From the NCBI GenBank assembly GCA_028281265.1, contig JANQKE010000101.1:1-54842 (forward strand): a stretch of 54,842 nt of DNA, given 5' to 3'. This document shows, in pieces, positions 26,314-33,540 of the stretch. The notes beneath the pieces are model-generated. The model saw nothing but the letters and a program-made list of their open reading frames with translations. It was not told the origin of the DNA and made no database searches. Position numbers and translations under genes: made by a program. The stretch is from Alphaproteobacteria bacterium (GTDB lineage: Bacteria > Pseudomonadota > Alphaproteobacteria > DSM-16000 > Inquilinaceae). Position 1 is the stretch's first letter. Each line of letters begins with the position of its first letter.

Positions 26314-27236
26314 GCACCCGCATCGTCGAGATCGCCCAGGACGGCCGGCACCTGTCGGTCAAGCGCGGGTTCTTGGTCGTCCTGGCGGACGGGGCGGAGC
26401 TGGGCCGGGTCGCGCTGGACGATATCGGGGCGGTCATCGCCAACGCCCATGGCCTCACCTACTCCAACGCGCTGCTGATGGCGCTGGCCGACCGCACCGT
26501 GCCGATGGTGCTGTGCGGGCCCAACCACAGCCCGGTCTCCATCCTGTGGCCGGTGGTCGGCCACCATGCCCAGACACGGCGGATGGGGGCGCAGATCGAC
26601 GCCGGCAAGCCGCTGCACAAGCGGTTGTGGCAGGGGTTGGTCAAGGCGAAGATCGCCAACCAGGCCGCGGCCCTGGCGGCCACAGGGCAGCCGTCCGGCG
26701 CGCTGACCGCGATGGTCGGCCGGGTGCGGTCCGGCGATCCCGACAACCTGGAGGCCCAGGCGGCCCAGCGCTATTGGCGCCTGCTCATGGGTCCGGACTT
26801 CCGCAGGGATGCCGATGCCCCCGGGGTCAATGGCCTGCTCAACTACGGCTACGCCATCCTGCGCTCCGCCGTCGCCCGGTCGGTGCTCGCGGCCGGCCTG
26901 CATCCCACCCTGGGCCTGTTTCACGGCAACCAGTACAACCCGATGGGGCTGGTCGACGATCTGATGGAGCCGTTCCGGCCGATCGTCGATCTGGCGGTGG
27001 TGCGCCTGCGGGACGGCGGAACGGTCGAGGTCGACGCGGATGCCAAGCACCGCCTGGCCGGCCTGCTGGCGCTGGACATGCACACCGCCGCCGGCACGAC
27101 ACCGCTGTCGACCTGTGCGCATCGGCTGGCCGCCTCGGTCGCCCGGTCGTTCGAGGAGGGCAAGCCGTCGCTCGACCTGCCGCTGTCGCCGCTGCCGCTG
27201 GAGTTCGGCTTCGCCCGGGGCGGAGGGGGCGGATGA
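26310..27236 (+). CDS. cas1: Cas1 integrase
   Basis: The 308-aa protein is the metal-dependent integrase subunit that inserts new spacers with Cas2. Metal ligands are E148 (NLEAQAAQRYW), H205 (LGLFHGNQYNPM) and E220 (VDDLMEPFRP), nearly the same numbering as Streptococcus pyogenes Cas1. The N-terminal beta domain (SVKRGFLVVLADGAELGRVALDDI) and NALLMALADRTVPMVLCG are typical of type II Cas1. The C-terminal Gly-rich tail FARGGGGG is probably flexible. ATGA overlaps at both ends couple it to cas9 and cas2. Confidence 0.97.
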   Translation: MSTRIVEIAQDGRHLSVKRGFLVVLADGAELGRVALDDIGAVIANAHGLTYSNALLMALADRTVPMVLCGPNHSPVSILWPVVGHHAQTRRMGAQIDAGKPLHKRLWQGLVKAKIANQAAALAATGQPSGALTAMVGRVRSGDPDNLEAQAAQRYWRLLMGPDFRRDADAPGVNGLLNYGYAILRSAVARSVLAAGLHPTLGLFHGNQYNPMGLVDDLMEPFRPIVDLAVVRLRDGGTVEVDADAKHRLAGLLALDMHTAAGTTPLSTCAHRLAASVARSFEEGKPSLDLPLSPLPLEFGFARGGGGG

Positions 27237-27565
27237 CCGCGCTGTCGGGGTACCGGATCATGTGGATGATGGTGATGTTCGACCTGCCGGTCGGCACCAA
27301 GGACGAGCGCCACCGGGCCACCAGGTTCCGCCACTTCCTGCTGGACGAGGGGTTCGAGATGGCGCAGTTCTCCATCTACATGCGGTATTGCGCGGGCCGG
27401 GAACGGGTGGAGGCCCATGCCCGGCGGATCGAACGGGCCTTGCCGCCCTCGGGGGCCGTGCAGATGGTCACGATCACCGACAAGCAGTATGAGGGCATCA
27501 TCCGATTCCGCAGCCGCCGGAAGCAGCCGGCGTCGAAAAACCCGTCGCAACTGGCCCTGTTCTGA
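27233..27565 (+). CDS. cas2: Cas2
   Basis: The 110-aa protein has the ferredoxin-like Cas2 fold with the conserved aspartate D17 in MVMFDLPVGT. The family block RFRHFLLDEGFEMAQFSIYMR follows. It forms the structural core of the Cas1-Cas2 spacer-integration complex. Its ATG overlaps the cas1 stop as ATGA. It is the last gene of the operon and converges on the CRISPR array 73 bp downstream. No hairpin with a U tract follows on the plus strand. Confidence 0.97.
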   Translation: MTALSGYRIMWMMVMFDLPVGTKDERHRATRFRHFLLDEGFEMAQFSIYMRYCAGRERVEAHARRIERALPPSGAVQMVTITDKQYEGIIRFRSRRKQPASKNPSQLALF

Positions 27566-27600
27566 CGATGATCGGCCGCTTTTCCACCCCCCTGAACAAG

Positions 27601-27626
27601 AAAAAACGCCCTGAAATCAGGGCGTT
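27601..27626 (-). terminator. intrinsic terminator for minus-strand CRISPR transcripts
   Basis: A perfect 9-bp stem (AACGCCCTG with CAGGGCGTT, loop ATTT on the minus strand) is followed by a six-T run on the minus strand only. It lies just beyond the cas2-proximal repeat, so it would end RNAs that cross the array from the protease side. This is independent support for minus-strand crRNA transcription. Confidence 0.85.
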
Positions 27627-27638
27627 AGGAGGTTACAC

Positions 27639-28598
27639 AGTATAGCCGGTTCGGATTTGGGGTCAAACCGCAGCATCCTGCTGCCTGAAGGCGATCGTTC
27701 GCGCAGTATAGCCGGTTCGGATTTGGGGTCAAACCGCAGCCAACGATTCGCTTGCGAGAATCTCGTCCATAGTATAGCCGGTTCGGATTTGGGGTCAAAC
27801 CGCAGCCTGGCAGTGTCCCGCCCTGAGCGGTTGGCTAGTATAGCCGGTTCGGATTTGGGGTCAAACCGCAGCTGAACCGACCCCGTCAGGACGATCGACG
27901 GCAGTATAGCCGGTTCGGATTTGGGGTCAAACCGCAGCCTATCGCGTCGCTGCCTGAGGACATCAACGAGTATAGCCGGTTCGGATTTGGGGTCAAACCG
28001 CAGCTGAGCATCGCCGTTGAGCGGCCGTTGATTAAGTATAGCCGGTTCGGATTTGGGGTCAAACCGCAGCCGGTGAAACGATCCCGTAACCGCTCAAGCG
28101 AGTATAGCCGGTTCGGATTTGGGGTCAAACCGCAGCTATCGAGACCTGCCGGCCTTCTGGACCCATAGTATAGCCGGTTCGGATTTGGGGTCAAACCGCA
28201 GCAGCCAGACGCTGCAGCTCGGCGCGACGGTGAGTATAGCCGGTTCGGATTTGGGGTCAAACCGCAGCCGATGCACCGATACAGCCCGCGTCGGGCGTAG
28301 TATAGCCGGTTCGGATTTGGGGTCAAACCGCAGCCGCCCAGCGCTACTTGGACGAGGCCTAACGAGTATAGCCGGTTCGGATTTGGGGTCAAACCGCAGC
28401 AAACAGGTCTATCTCGGGGAGACGATCGCGAGTATAGCCGGTTCGGATTTGGGGTCAAACCGCAGCAACCAACCGACCGTGGACCTGCGCTGCGGGAGTA
28501 TAGCCGGTTCGGATTTGGGGTCAAACCGCAGCAGCCTAACCTTCTCCTGAAGCGCGAGGCGTAGTATAGTCGGTTCGGATTTGAGGTTCAGCCGTAGC
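27639..28598 (-). CRISPR. type II-C CRISPR array, 15 repeats and 14 spacers
   Basis: Repeats of 36 bp occur every 66 bp exactly: 27639, 27705, 27771, 27837, 27903, 27969, 28035, 28101, 28167, 28233, 28299, 28365, 28431, 28497 and 28563. All 14 spacers are 30 bp. The first 14 repeats are identical. The last (28563-28598) differs at six positions. In crRNA orientation (minus strand) the repeat begins GCTGCGGTTTGACCCC and ends GGCTATACT. The orientation is set by pairing with the tracrRNA, the internal promoters and the terminator at 27601-27626. Spacer targets and the PAM are unknown. Confidence 0.98.
28497..28524 (-). promoter_or_regulatory. promoter inside each CRISPR repeat (one example given)
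   Basis: In crRNA orientation each consensus repeat contains TTGACC at repeat positions 9-14, a 16-bp spacer and TATACT at positions 31-36. Each hexamer matches the sigma70 consensus at 5 of 6 positions. The -10 ends at the spacer boundary, so transcription should start near spacer base 7 and leave a guide of about 24 nt. Neisseria meningitidis is known to do this. The same pattern is in all 14 consensus repeats; the degenerate one keeps only the -10. Confidence 0.75.
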
Positions 28599-28602
28599 GC
28601 AA

Positions 28603-29622
28603 TTAGCCGGAATCATCTTGGATTTCTTGGCCGTTACTGCCCTGCGGATCACGCGGTTCTGTTTCACTGCCTCTCGCTGGATTGCTTCGCCTCTTCTCTT
28701 TGCGTCCAACATCCAAGCTGGAACCGTCGTCGGCGTGTTGGATTTCTCGTGCTTCATCATCTTCTCCTTTGGGGGCTGTCACGCCGTTCAGTCGTCGTAC
28801 GACGTGGGTTTGTTGTTCATAGTAGACAATCTCCCCCAGACGCATCATCAATCCGTCCAACGTAGGGCTGGGTCGTCGAACGCGGTGAAACAGCTTCTCG
28901 CATTCTGCGTCATCGATGACGAACTCATGGCTTGGATAGCCGCTGATGAGCGCCTGAATGGCACCTTCGCGGACGTTCATACCACGGTTGGCCAGCCGAT
29001 GGCCATACTCCGTAGCGATGTGGAGATTTCGAAGATCACTTCCAAGTATCTCTGGGTTGATCTGCGAGTAAACTTTCCCCATCATATCTGTGGTAATATT
29101 TGAAGCTATTCTAGAGGCTGTTTCAAAACTGACGATCGATCCGCTTTTAGTCTTGATACCAATCATAATATGTTCATATAATTTGAAAGCTTCCTCCGCG
29201 AGACCTTCAAAAGCGGTCCTTACGACCAAACCTGAGCGACTCTTAAACAGCTCATCTTGTTGAAAGAGCTGTACATCAAGTGGTCCCAGCTCTGATAGTT
29301 CCGTCAAATACAATTCAGACGCTCCAAGGGCAATCAAGGTGCCAGCACTCTTGCAAAAAGATGGAATAAAAAGAAATAAATTTTCATGGCTCTTCTGCAG
29401 AAGGCGGGCAATTTTGTAGGCAGAATCAGCAATACCACCGTTTGTTGTTAGAATCAGAACCGCATTTGGTCGTATATCACTACTATTTTCACTTATCATC
29501 TCACTGACCAAGAGGCCGTAACCAATATCATCGATAGTACCGCTATAAACAAAAATATTAGCGTCCAACTCTTCAGCTACATGGTTAGCACATACTGTGA
29601 TATCATGCATAGGATTACTCAT
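28603..29622 (-). CDS. SDH/ClpP-type serine protease homologue next to the CRISPR array
   Basis: The 339-aa protein resembles serine-dehydrogenase-proteinase-family proteins of the ClpP/SppA clan. The oxyanion motif is LTTNGGIADSAYKIARLL (59-76). The likely nucleophile is S92 in PSFCKSAGTLIALGASELYL, followed by ELGPLDVQLF. No signal peptide is present. The C-terminal 60 residues are charged and low in complexity. Its base composition is clearly more AT-rich than its neighbours, which suggests transfer from another source. The stop codon lies 4 bp before the degenerate CRISPR repeat in the same orientation, so its mRNA would run into the array. A second ATG four codons in is an alternative start. 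No strong ribosome site is seen. Confidence 0.85.
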   Translation of the reverse strand: MSNPMHDITVCANHVAEELDANIFVYSGTIDDIGYGLLVSEMISENSSDIRPNAVLILTTNGGIADSAYKIARLLQKSHENLFLFIPSFCKSAGTLIALGASELYLTELSELGPLDVQLFQQDELFKSRSGLVVRTAFEGLAEEAFKLYEHIMIGIKTKSGSIVSFETASRIASNITTDMMGKVYSQINPEILGSDLRNLHIATEYGHRLANRGMNVREGAIQALISGYPSHEFVIDDAECEKLFHRVRRPSPTLDGLMMRLGEIVYYEQQTHVVRRLNGVTAPKGEDDEAREIQHADDGSSLDVGRKEKRRSNPARGSETEPRDPQGSNGQEIQDDSG

Positions 29623-29641
29623 CAGATAAGAACTGGAACTT

Positions 29642-29668
29642 ATATCGCTCAGGAGTTCTGAGCGATAT
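29642..29668. promoter_or_regulatory. 9-bp perfect inverted repeat upstream of the protease gene
   Basis: ATATCGCTC, a 9-base loop and GAGCGATAT lie 20-46 bp before the protease start. It could be an operator or an mRNA 5' hairpin. The rest of 29669-29911 shows no gene. Confidence 0.55.
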
Positions 29669-29911
29669 CACGTTCATACGGGCACGGTGACGTGTAGAAC
29701 ACAATAAGCATCAGTTCTGAGATTTCAATTCTCGTATGTGTTGGAGAGCCCTGGCTGCGCGGCAAACGATGCTCCCCTTCGCTATCGGATCCGTGTGGCG
29801 GGTCAGGGTGAGATACGGACATAATGTCAAGTTGGTCCAGATCTGGGCTCCGGCCGCAGCTTCTTGGTGGTGAGGGGGAGCCGGGCTCCGGCCGCCGGCG
29901 CGTGGGGGATC

Positions 29912-31171
29912 CTACTCGGCCGCCGCCCGGGCCGGGGCGGGTTCGGCGGTGCGGTAGACGGCCAAGGCGGCATCCACCCCCTCGCCGCACGTCACCGTGG
30001 CGCCATGGGCGCGCAAGGTGGCCTCCAGCGCGTTGAGGGTGATCAGCACGTTCTGCTTGCGGCAATTGTAGCCCATGGTGCCGATCCGCCAGATCCTGCC
30101 GGCCAGCGGGCCGAACGAGGTGCCGATCTCGATGCCGTAGTCGTTCAGCATGTCGGTGCGGATCGCCTCGCCATCGACCTCGGCCGGGATGTGGATGCCG
30201 GTGACGTTGGGCATCTTGTGGGCGAGGTCGCCGAACGGCCTCAGGCCCATGGCCTGCAGCCCCGCCACCAGCGCCGCGCTGGCCAGCGCATGGCGGGCGA
30301 CCACCGCCGGCAGCCCTTCCTTGAGGACGATGCGGGCGCATTCCCGGGCGCCGTACAGCATGGTCGTCGCCTCGGTATGGTGGTTGAGGCGCTTGTCCGA
30401 CCAATAGTCCATCAGCATCGCCAGGTCGAAATAGTTCGACGCGATGCGCGGCCCCTCCCCGGGCACGTCGCCGGCGGGGCGGATGCCGCGTTCGGTGTGC
30501 TTGCGGCGCAGCACCGCCCGCTCGACCCGCGCGTTGACCGTGATCGGGGCGATGCCGCTGGGCCCGCCCAGGCATTTCTGCAGGCCGGCGGTGCAGGCAT
30601 CGATGCCCCAGGCATCCACCGGCAGGTCCATGCCGACGATCGAGGCGGTGGCGTCGACATAGAGCAGCGCATCGTAGCGGCGGCAGATCGCCCCGATCTC
30701 CGCCAGCGGCTGGGCCATGGTGGTGGAGGTATCGCCCTGGCACAGCGCCACGATCCTGGGCCGGACCCGCTTGACCGCGTCTTCGATCCGGTCCGGCGTG
30801 AAGACGGTCCCCCATTCGGCCTCGACGGTCTCGACCTTGGCGCCGCAGCGGCCGGCGATCTCCGCCTTCAGATGGCCGAAGCGGCCAAAGATCGGCACCA
30901 GCACCGTGTCGCCGGGCTCGATCAGGGAAACCATGACCGCCTCGATCCCGGCCCGGGCGGTCCCGTCGATCAGGAAGGTCCAGCGGTTGTCGGTCTGGAA
31001 GACCTGGCGGTAGAGCGCCATGGTCTCGTTCATATAGCCGGTGAAGGCGGGGTCGAACTGGCCCAGGAGCTGGGCCGACATCGCCCGCAGCACCCGCGGG
31101 TCGGCATTGATCGGGCCCGGGCCCATCATCAGCCGCGGCGGCGGATTGATCTCGTCGAACAGCTCGGCCAT
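29912..31171 (-). CDS. class V PLP-dependent aminotransferase (alanine/ureidoglycine-glyoxylate type)
   Basis: The 419-aa enzyme begins FDEINPPPRLMMGPGPINADPRVL, the class V start. It has QVFQTDNRWTFLIDGTARAGIEA and the PLP lysine in AGLQKCLGGPSGIAP. PLP and aldehyde partners lie in CQGDTSTTMAQPLAEIG and VDATASIVGMDLPVD. This fits alanine-glyoxylate aminotransferase or PucG, which transaminates glyoxylate with (S)-ureidoglycine in purine breakdown. Sequence alone does not separate these, and no other purine genes are nearby. The start at 31171 gives the usual length; the reading frame further upstream is low-complexity. Confidence 0.92.
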   Translation of the reverse strand: MAELFDEINPPPRLMMGPGPINADPRVLRAMSAQLLGQFDPAFTGYMNETMALYRQVFQTDNRWTFLIDGTARAGIEAVMVSLIEPGDTVLVPIFGRFGHLKAEIAGRCGAKVETVEAEWGTVFTPDRIEDAVKRVRPRIVALCQGDTSTTMAQPLAEIGAICRRYDALLYVDATASIVGMDLPVDAWGIDACTAGLQKCLGGPSGIAPITVNARVERAVLRRKHTERGIRPAGDVPGEGPRIASNYFDLAMLMDYWSDKRLNHHTEATTMLYGARECARIVLKEGLPAVVARHALASAALVAGLQAMGLRPFGDLAHKMPNVTGIHIPAEVDGEAIRTDMLNDYGIEIGTSFGPLAGRIWRIGTMGYNCRKQNVLITLNALEATLRAHGATVTCGEGVDAALAVYRTAEPAPARAAAE

Positions 31172-31257
31172 GGCGCGGGGCCCTTGCGGCGGACAGCGAA
31201 CAGAAACGGAGACGGGGCCGCCCGACCCGGGGATGGCGGGCCGGCCCGACCATCGAC

Positions 31258-31348
31258 CTCGTCTCGCTCCCGAAAGTGAGAGTCGGAGCGGGATCTGGGC
31301 ATCACGCGCGATCATGGAGCGATCGCGGCCAATGCCATCCCGCTCTAG
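31258..31348. repeat. R2 dispersed palindromic element, copy b
   Basis: The element contains GTGAGAGTCGGAGCGGGATC, GCGCGATCATGGAGCGATCGC and CATCCCGCTCTAG. The outer arms GAGCGGGAT and ATCCCGCTC pair. It resembles the copy at 40.8 kb (GAGAGCGGGATGGCATTAG, GCGATCGCGCATGATG) and lies 90 bp upstream of the aminotransferase start. Confidence 0.55.
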
Positions 31349-31462
31349 CCGATCCCCGCCGCGGCCTCAAGCGCGGCGACCGGATCCCCCCGGTCGCAAC
31401 CAGGGACGGGCCGCCGGCGGGGCCGGGCGGCATCGCCGGGCCGATCGAGCGGGGAGAGTGAT

Positions 31463-31536
31463 TTGCAAATTGCGAGGCTCGGCGACGGGCTCGCGGCCCG
31501 CTTCGCGGCTCCTCCGCCAGCATTGCATTTTGCGAG
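31463..31536 (+). promoter_or_regulatory. two upstream activator-type sites, locus 1
   Basis: TTGCA-AAT-TGCGA (31463-31475) and TTGCA-TTT-TGCGA (31523-31535) are imperfect inverted repeats 60 bp apart, start to start. They lie 255 and 195 bp before the 59-aa membrane-protein gene. Two sites of the same form are found at the same places before its paralogue. The position, about 105-180 bp upstream of a sigma54 promoter, fits enhancer sites for a bacterial enhancer-binding protein. Confidence 0.7.
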
Positions 31537-31639
31537 TCTCGCCAGTCGCGATCTCAGTTCAGTTTTCCTGTTTCGGCCGAAATATCAGTATATATTCTTA
31601 TATCGATCCTTCGATATGTACCTGGTCTCATTCTTATCC

Positions 31640-31657
31640 CTGGCACAGCCGCTGCAA
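31640..31657 (+). promoter_or_regulatory. sigma54 (-24/-12) promoter, locus 1
   Basis: CTGGCACAGCCGCTGCAA has the required GG (31642-31643), exactly 10 bases, then GC (31654-31655), in a TGGCAC...TGCA context. The -12 GC is 63 bp before the start codon, and the paralogous promoter is 64 bp before its gene. Confidence 0.8.
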
Positions 31658-31717
31658 CACGGTGGCCAAACCCGATCAGCGGGTTTCGGACAACCGCCAA
31701 GTTGGAGCACCCAGATC

Positions 31718-31897
31718 ATGACCACCGCCGTCGCTTCCGTCTCCCGCCTGTTTCTGGTCCTGGGTTTCCCGGTGATCATCGTCCTGTCGATGCTGGCGAC
31801 CCTGATCCGCACGCCGGTGGTTTCCGTGCCGATCGTGCTGGTGTTCGGCTTCTACAACTTCGAACACATTGCGGGTCTGTTCACCGGCTGGATCTGA
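31718..31897 (+). CDS. 59-aa membrane protein, sigma54-controlled paralogue 1
   Basis: The 59-residue protein begins MTTAVASVSRLFLVLGFPV. It has two hydrophobic segments, at about 10-29 (LFLVLGFPVIIVLSMLATLI) and 34-57, separated by RTP, and contains FYNFEHI. I do not recognise the family. The paralogue at 38733-38912 matches it at roughly two thirds of positions and is also 59 aa, with the core SRLFLVLGFPV and IVLSMLATLIRTP identical. The GTTGGAG motif lies before the ATG. Conservation of sequence and of the sigma54 control region in two places indicates a real gene. It is monocistronic; the next gene is fur. Confidence 0.85.
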   Translation: MTTAVASVSRLFLVLGFPVIIVLSMLATLIRTPVVSVPIVLVFGFYNFEHIAGLFTGWI

Positions 31898-32067
31898 CCC
31901 GCCGCTGCCGCTCGGCCTGTATCCCCGCCGGGGGTTCATCGCCAACACCCGATGGTCTATAGTGGGCGATCGTCGGTGGGTGAGGGGTGCCGACGCGCGC
32001 AGCAGACGGCTGGGGCCGGTGCCGGCGGTGTCGGCCGGCCCCCCGGGCGGTACAGGGATCGAAGTCG

Positions 32068-32475
32068 ATGACGGATTTGGAGCAGCGATGCGTGGATGCG
32101 GGGCTGAAGATGACCGGGCAGCGCCGGGTCATCCTGCAGGTCCTGGATTCCTCGACCGACCACCCCTCGGTCGAAACGGTGTATCAGCGGGCCAAGGGGA
32201 TCGATCGCGGCATCTCGATTGCGACGGTCTATCGCACCCTGCACCTGCTCGATGAACTCAACCTTGTGCAACGGCATGATTTCAACGAGAACATGTCGCG
32301 GTTCGAGGTCAATCTCGACCATCATCACCACATGATCGACCTGGAAACCGGCGAGGTCGTCGAGTTCCAGGACGAGGAACTCGAGCAGTTGAAGGTCGAG
32401 ATCGCCGAGCGGCTCGGCTTCGATCTCGTCGATCACCGATTGGAACTCTATGGCCGGCGGCGCAAGCAAGATTGA
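32068..32475 (+). CDS. fur: Fur/Mur family metalloregulator
   Basis: The 135-aa repressor has the winged-helix domain (MTGQRRVILQVLDSS, PSVETVYQRAKGID, ISIATVYRTLHLLDELNLV) and the metal-binding dimerisation domain with NLDHHHHMIDLETGEVVEF. The structural CxxC zinc motifs of enteric Fur are absent, as in alphaproteobacterial Fur/Mur. In that group it may sense manganese or iron. The start is the ATG at 32068, giving MTDLEQRCVDAGLKMTGQRR. The 3' end overlaps a small gene by 26 bp. Confidence 0.94.
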   Translation: MTDLEQRCVDAGLKMTGQRRVILQVLDSSTDHPSVETVYQRAKGIDRGISIATVYRTLHLLDELNLVQRHDFNENMSRFEVNLDHHHHMIDLETGEVVEFQDEELEQLKVEIAERLGFDLVDHRLELYGRRRKQD

Positions 32476-32674
32476 CGTGCTGGAGGTCTGCGGCTCGGAT
32501 TGCTGCCGGGAGGCGGTGACCCGGGTCTACACGTCCATGCAGTCCTCCGGCGCCAGCGACCGGGACGCTCTTGGCGCGGCCGTGCGGGTGTTCCGCTACC
32601 ACCATCCGGAAGTCCCCAGCGGCCAGATCCGCGACCTGGTCGAAACCTGGGTGTATTCGGGACCCGTGCATTAA
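32450..32674 (+). CDS. small Cys-containing hypothetical protein overlapping fur
   Basis: The 74-aa protein contains CGSDCC near residues 14-19 and a helical remainder (EAVTRVYTSMQSSG, RVFRYHHPEVPSGQIRDLVETWV). No family is recognised. GGAAC lies just before the ATG within the fur coding sequence. The balanced composition, unlike the Arg/Pro-rich shadow frames nearby, supports a real gene. The cysteine and histidine content and the fur overlap suggest, but do not show, a metal-linked role. Confidence 0.5.
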   Translation: MAGGASKIDVLEVCGSDCCREAVTRVYTSMQSSGASDRDALGAAVRVFRYHHPEVPSGQIRDLVETWVYSGPVH

Positions 32675-32680
32675 TACTAA

Positions 32681-32822
32681 TCCAAGATGACATGAAGGCG
32701 ACCCGCCCTCATGTCCGCTTCTTGCTCTCCAAGGTGAGCGTCAGAGCGGAGTTCGGACGGCACACGCGATCGTAGACACGATCGCACCGAACACCATCCC
32801 ACTCTCGGACTTCCAGCCGGCC
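32681..32822. repeat. R2 dispersed palindromic element, copy c
   Basis: The element contains AAGATGACATGA and CCCTCATGTCCGCTTCTTGC, related to CCCTCATGTCATCTTGC in copy d, followed by GAGCGTCAGAGCGG, the inverted repeat CGATCGTAGACACGATCG and CATCCCACTC. It fills the gap between the small Cys protein gene and livF, 3' end to 3' end. Confidence 0.6.
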
Positions 32823-32838
32823 GGGGTGGGGCGCCCCC

Positions 32839-33540
32839 TCACCCGCCCAGGAAGCTCTGTGCGACTTCCTGGTTGGCGAGGAGGGCGGCGCCGGTGTCGG
32901 TGAAGCGGTTGCGGCCCGTCGCCAGCACATAGCCGCGATGGGCGATTGCCAGGGCCTGCTTGGCGTTCTGCTCGACCATCAGGATTCCGACGCCGGTGGC
33001 GTTGATGGCGATGATCCGCTCGAAGATCTCGTCCATCACCCGGGGCGACAGACCGGCCGTCGGCTCGTCGAGCAACAGGAGCTTGGGCTCGACCATCAGC
33101 GCCCGGCCGATCGCGACCATCTGGCGCTGGCCGCCGGACAGCTCGCCTGCCGGCTGCTTGCGCTTCTCCGCCATCGCCGGGAACAGGCCGTAGACCCGGT
33201 CGAGGGATTCCGACAGATCGTCGGACCGCACGAACGCCCCCATCTCCAGATTCTCGTGCACCGTCAGATTGGGGAAGACGTTGCGCTCCTGCGGGACATA
33301 GGCCATGCCGCGCCGGACCAGGCTCTCGGGCCTGGCGTTGGTGATCTCGTCCCCCGCGAAGGTGACCGTCCCCTCGCGGACCTTGAGCAGGCCGAACACC
33401 GCCTTCATCGCGGTCGACTTGCCGGCCCCGTTGGGGCCGACGATCACGGCGATCTGATCGCTGTCGACGGCGACCGAACAGCCGTTGAGGATGTCCATCC
33501 CGCCATAGCCGCCATAGAGGGCCTGCGCGTCGAGCAGCAT
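32839..33540 (-). CDS. livF: branched-chain amino acid-type ABC transporter ATPase (LivF)
   Basis: The 233-aa ATPase has Walker A GPNGAGKST, the signature LSGGQRQMVAIGRALM, Walker B LLLLDEPTAGLSP and the LivF-typical VPQERNVFPNLTVHENLEMGA. It works with LivG to energise high-affinity uptake of branched-chain amino acids, amides or urea-type substrates. Its ATG overlaps the livG stop by one base. The permeases LivH and LivM and the binding protein are not in this window, so the substrate is open. Confidence 0.94.
   Translation of the reverse strand: MLLDAQALYGGYGGMDILNGCSVAVDSDQIAVIVGPNGAGKSTAMKAVFGLLKVREGTVTFAGDEITNARPESLVRRGMAYVPQERNVFPNLTVHENLEMGAFVRSDDLSESLDRVYGLFPAMAEKRKQPAGELSGGQRQMVAIGRALMVEPKLLLLDEPTAGLSPRVMDEIFERIIAINATGVGILMVEQNAKQALAIAHRGYVLATGRNRFTDTGAALLANQEVAQSFLGG

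Noticed and set aside
27886..28550. Open frames across the CRISPR array on both strands (repeated SIAGSDLGSNRS or GLTPNPNRLYS)
   Set aside because: They arise because the 66-bp repeat period is a multiple of three, so the frame is kept. They are translations of repeats, not genes.
28599..28760. Conventional AT-rich CRISPR leader on the protease side of the array
   Set aside because: The protease coding sequence ends 4 bp from the repeat, so there is no noncoding leader here. Per-repeat promoters make one unnecessary for transcription.
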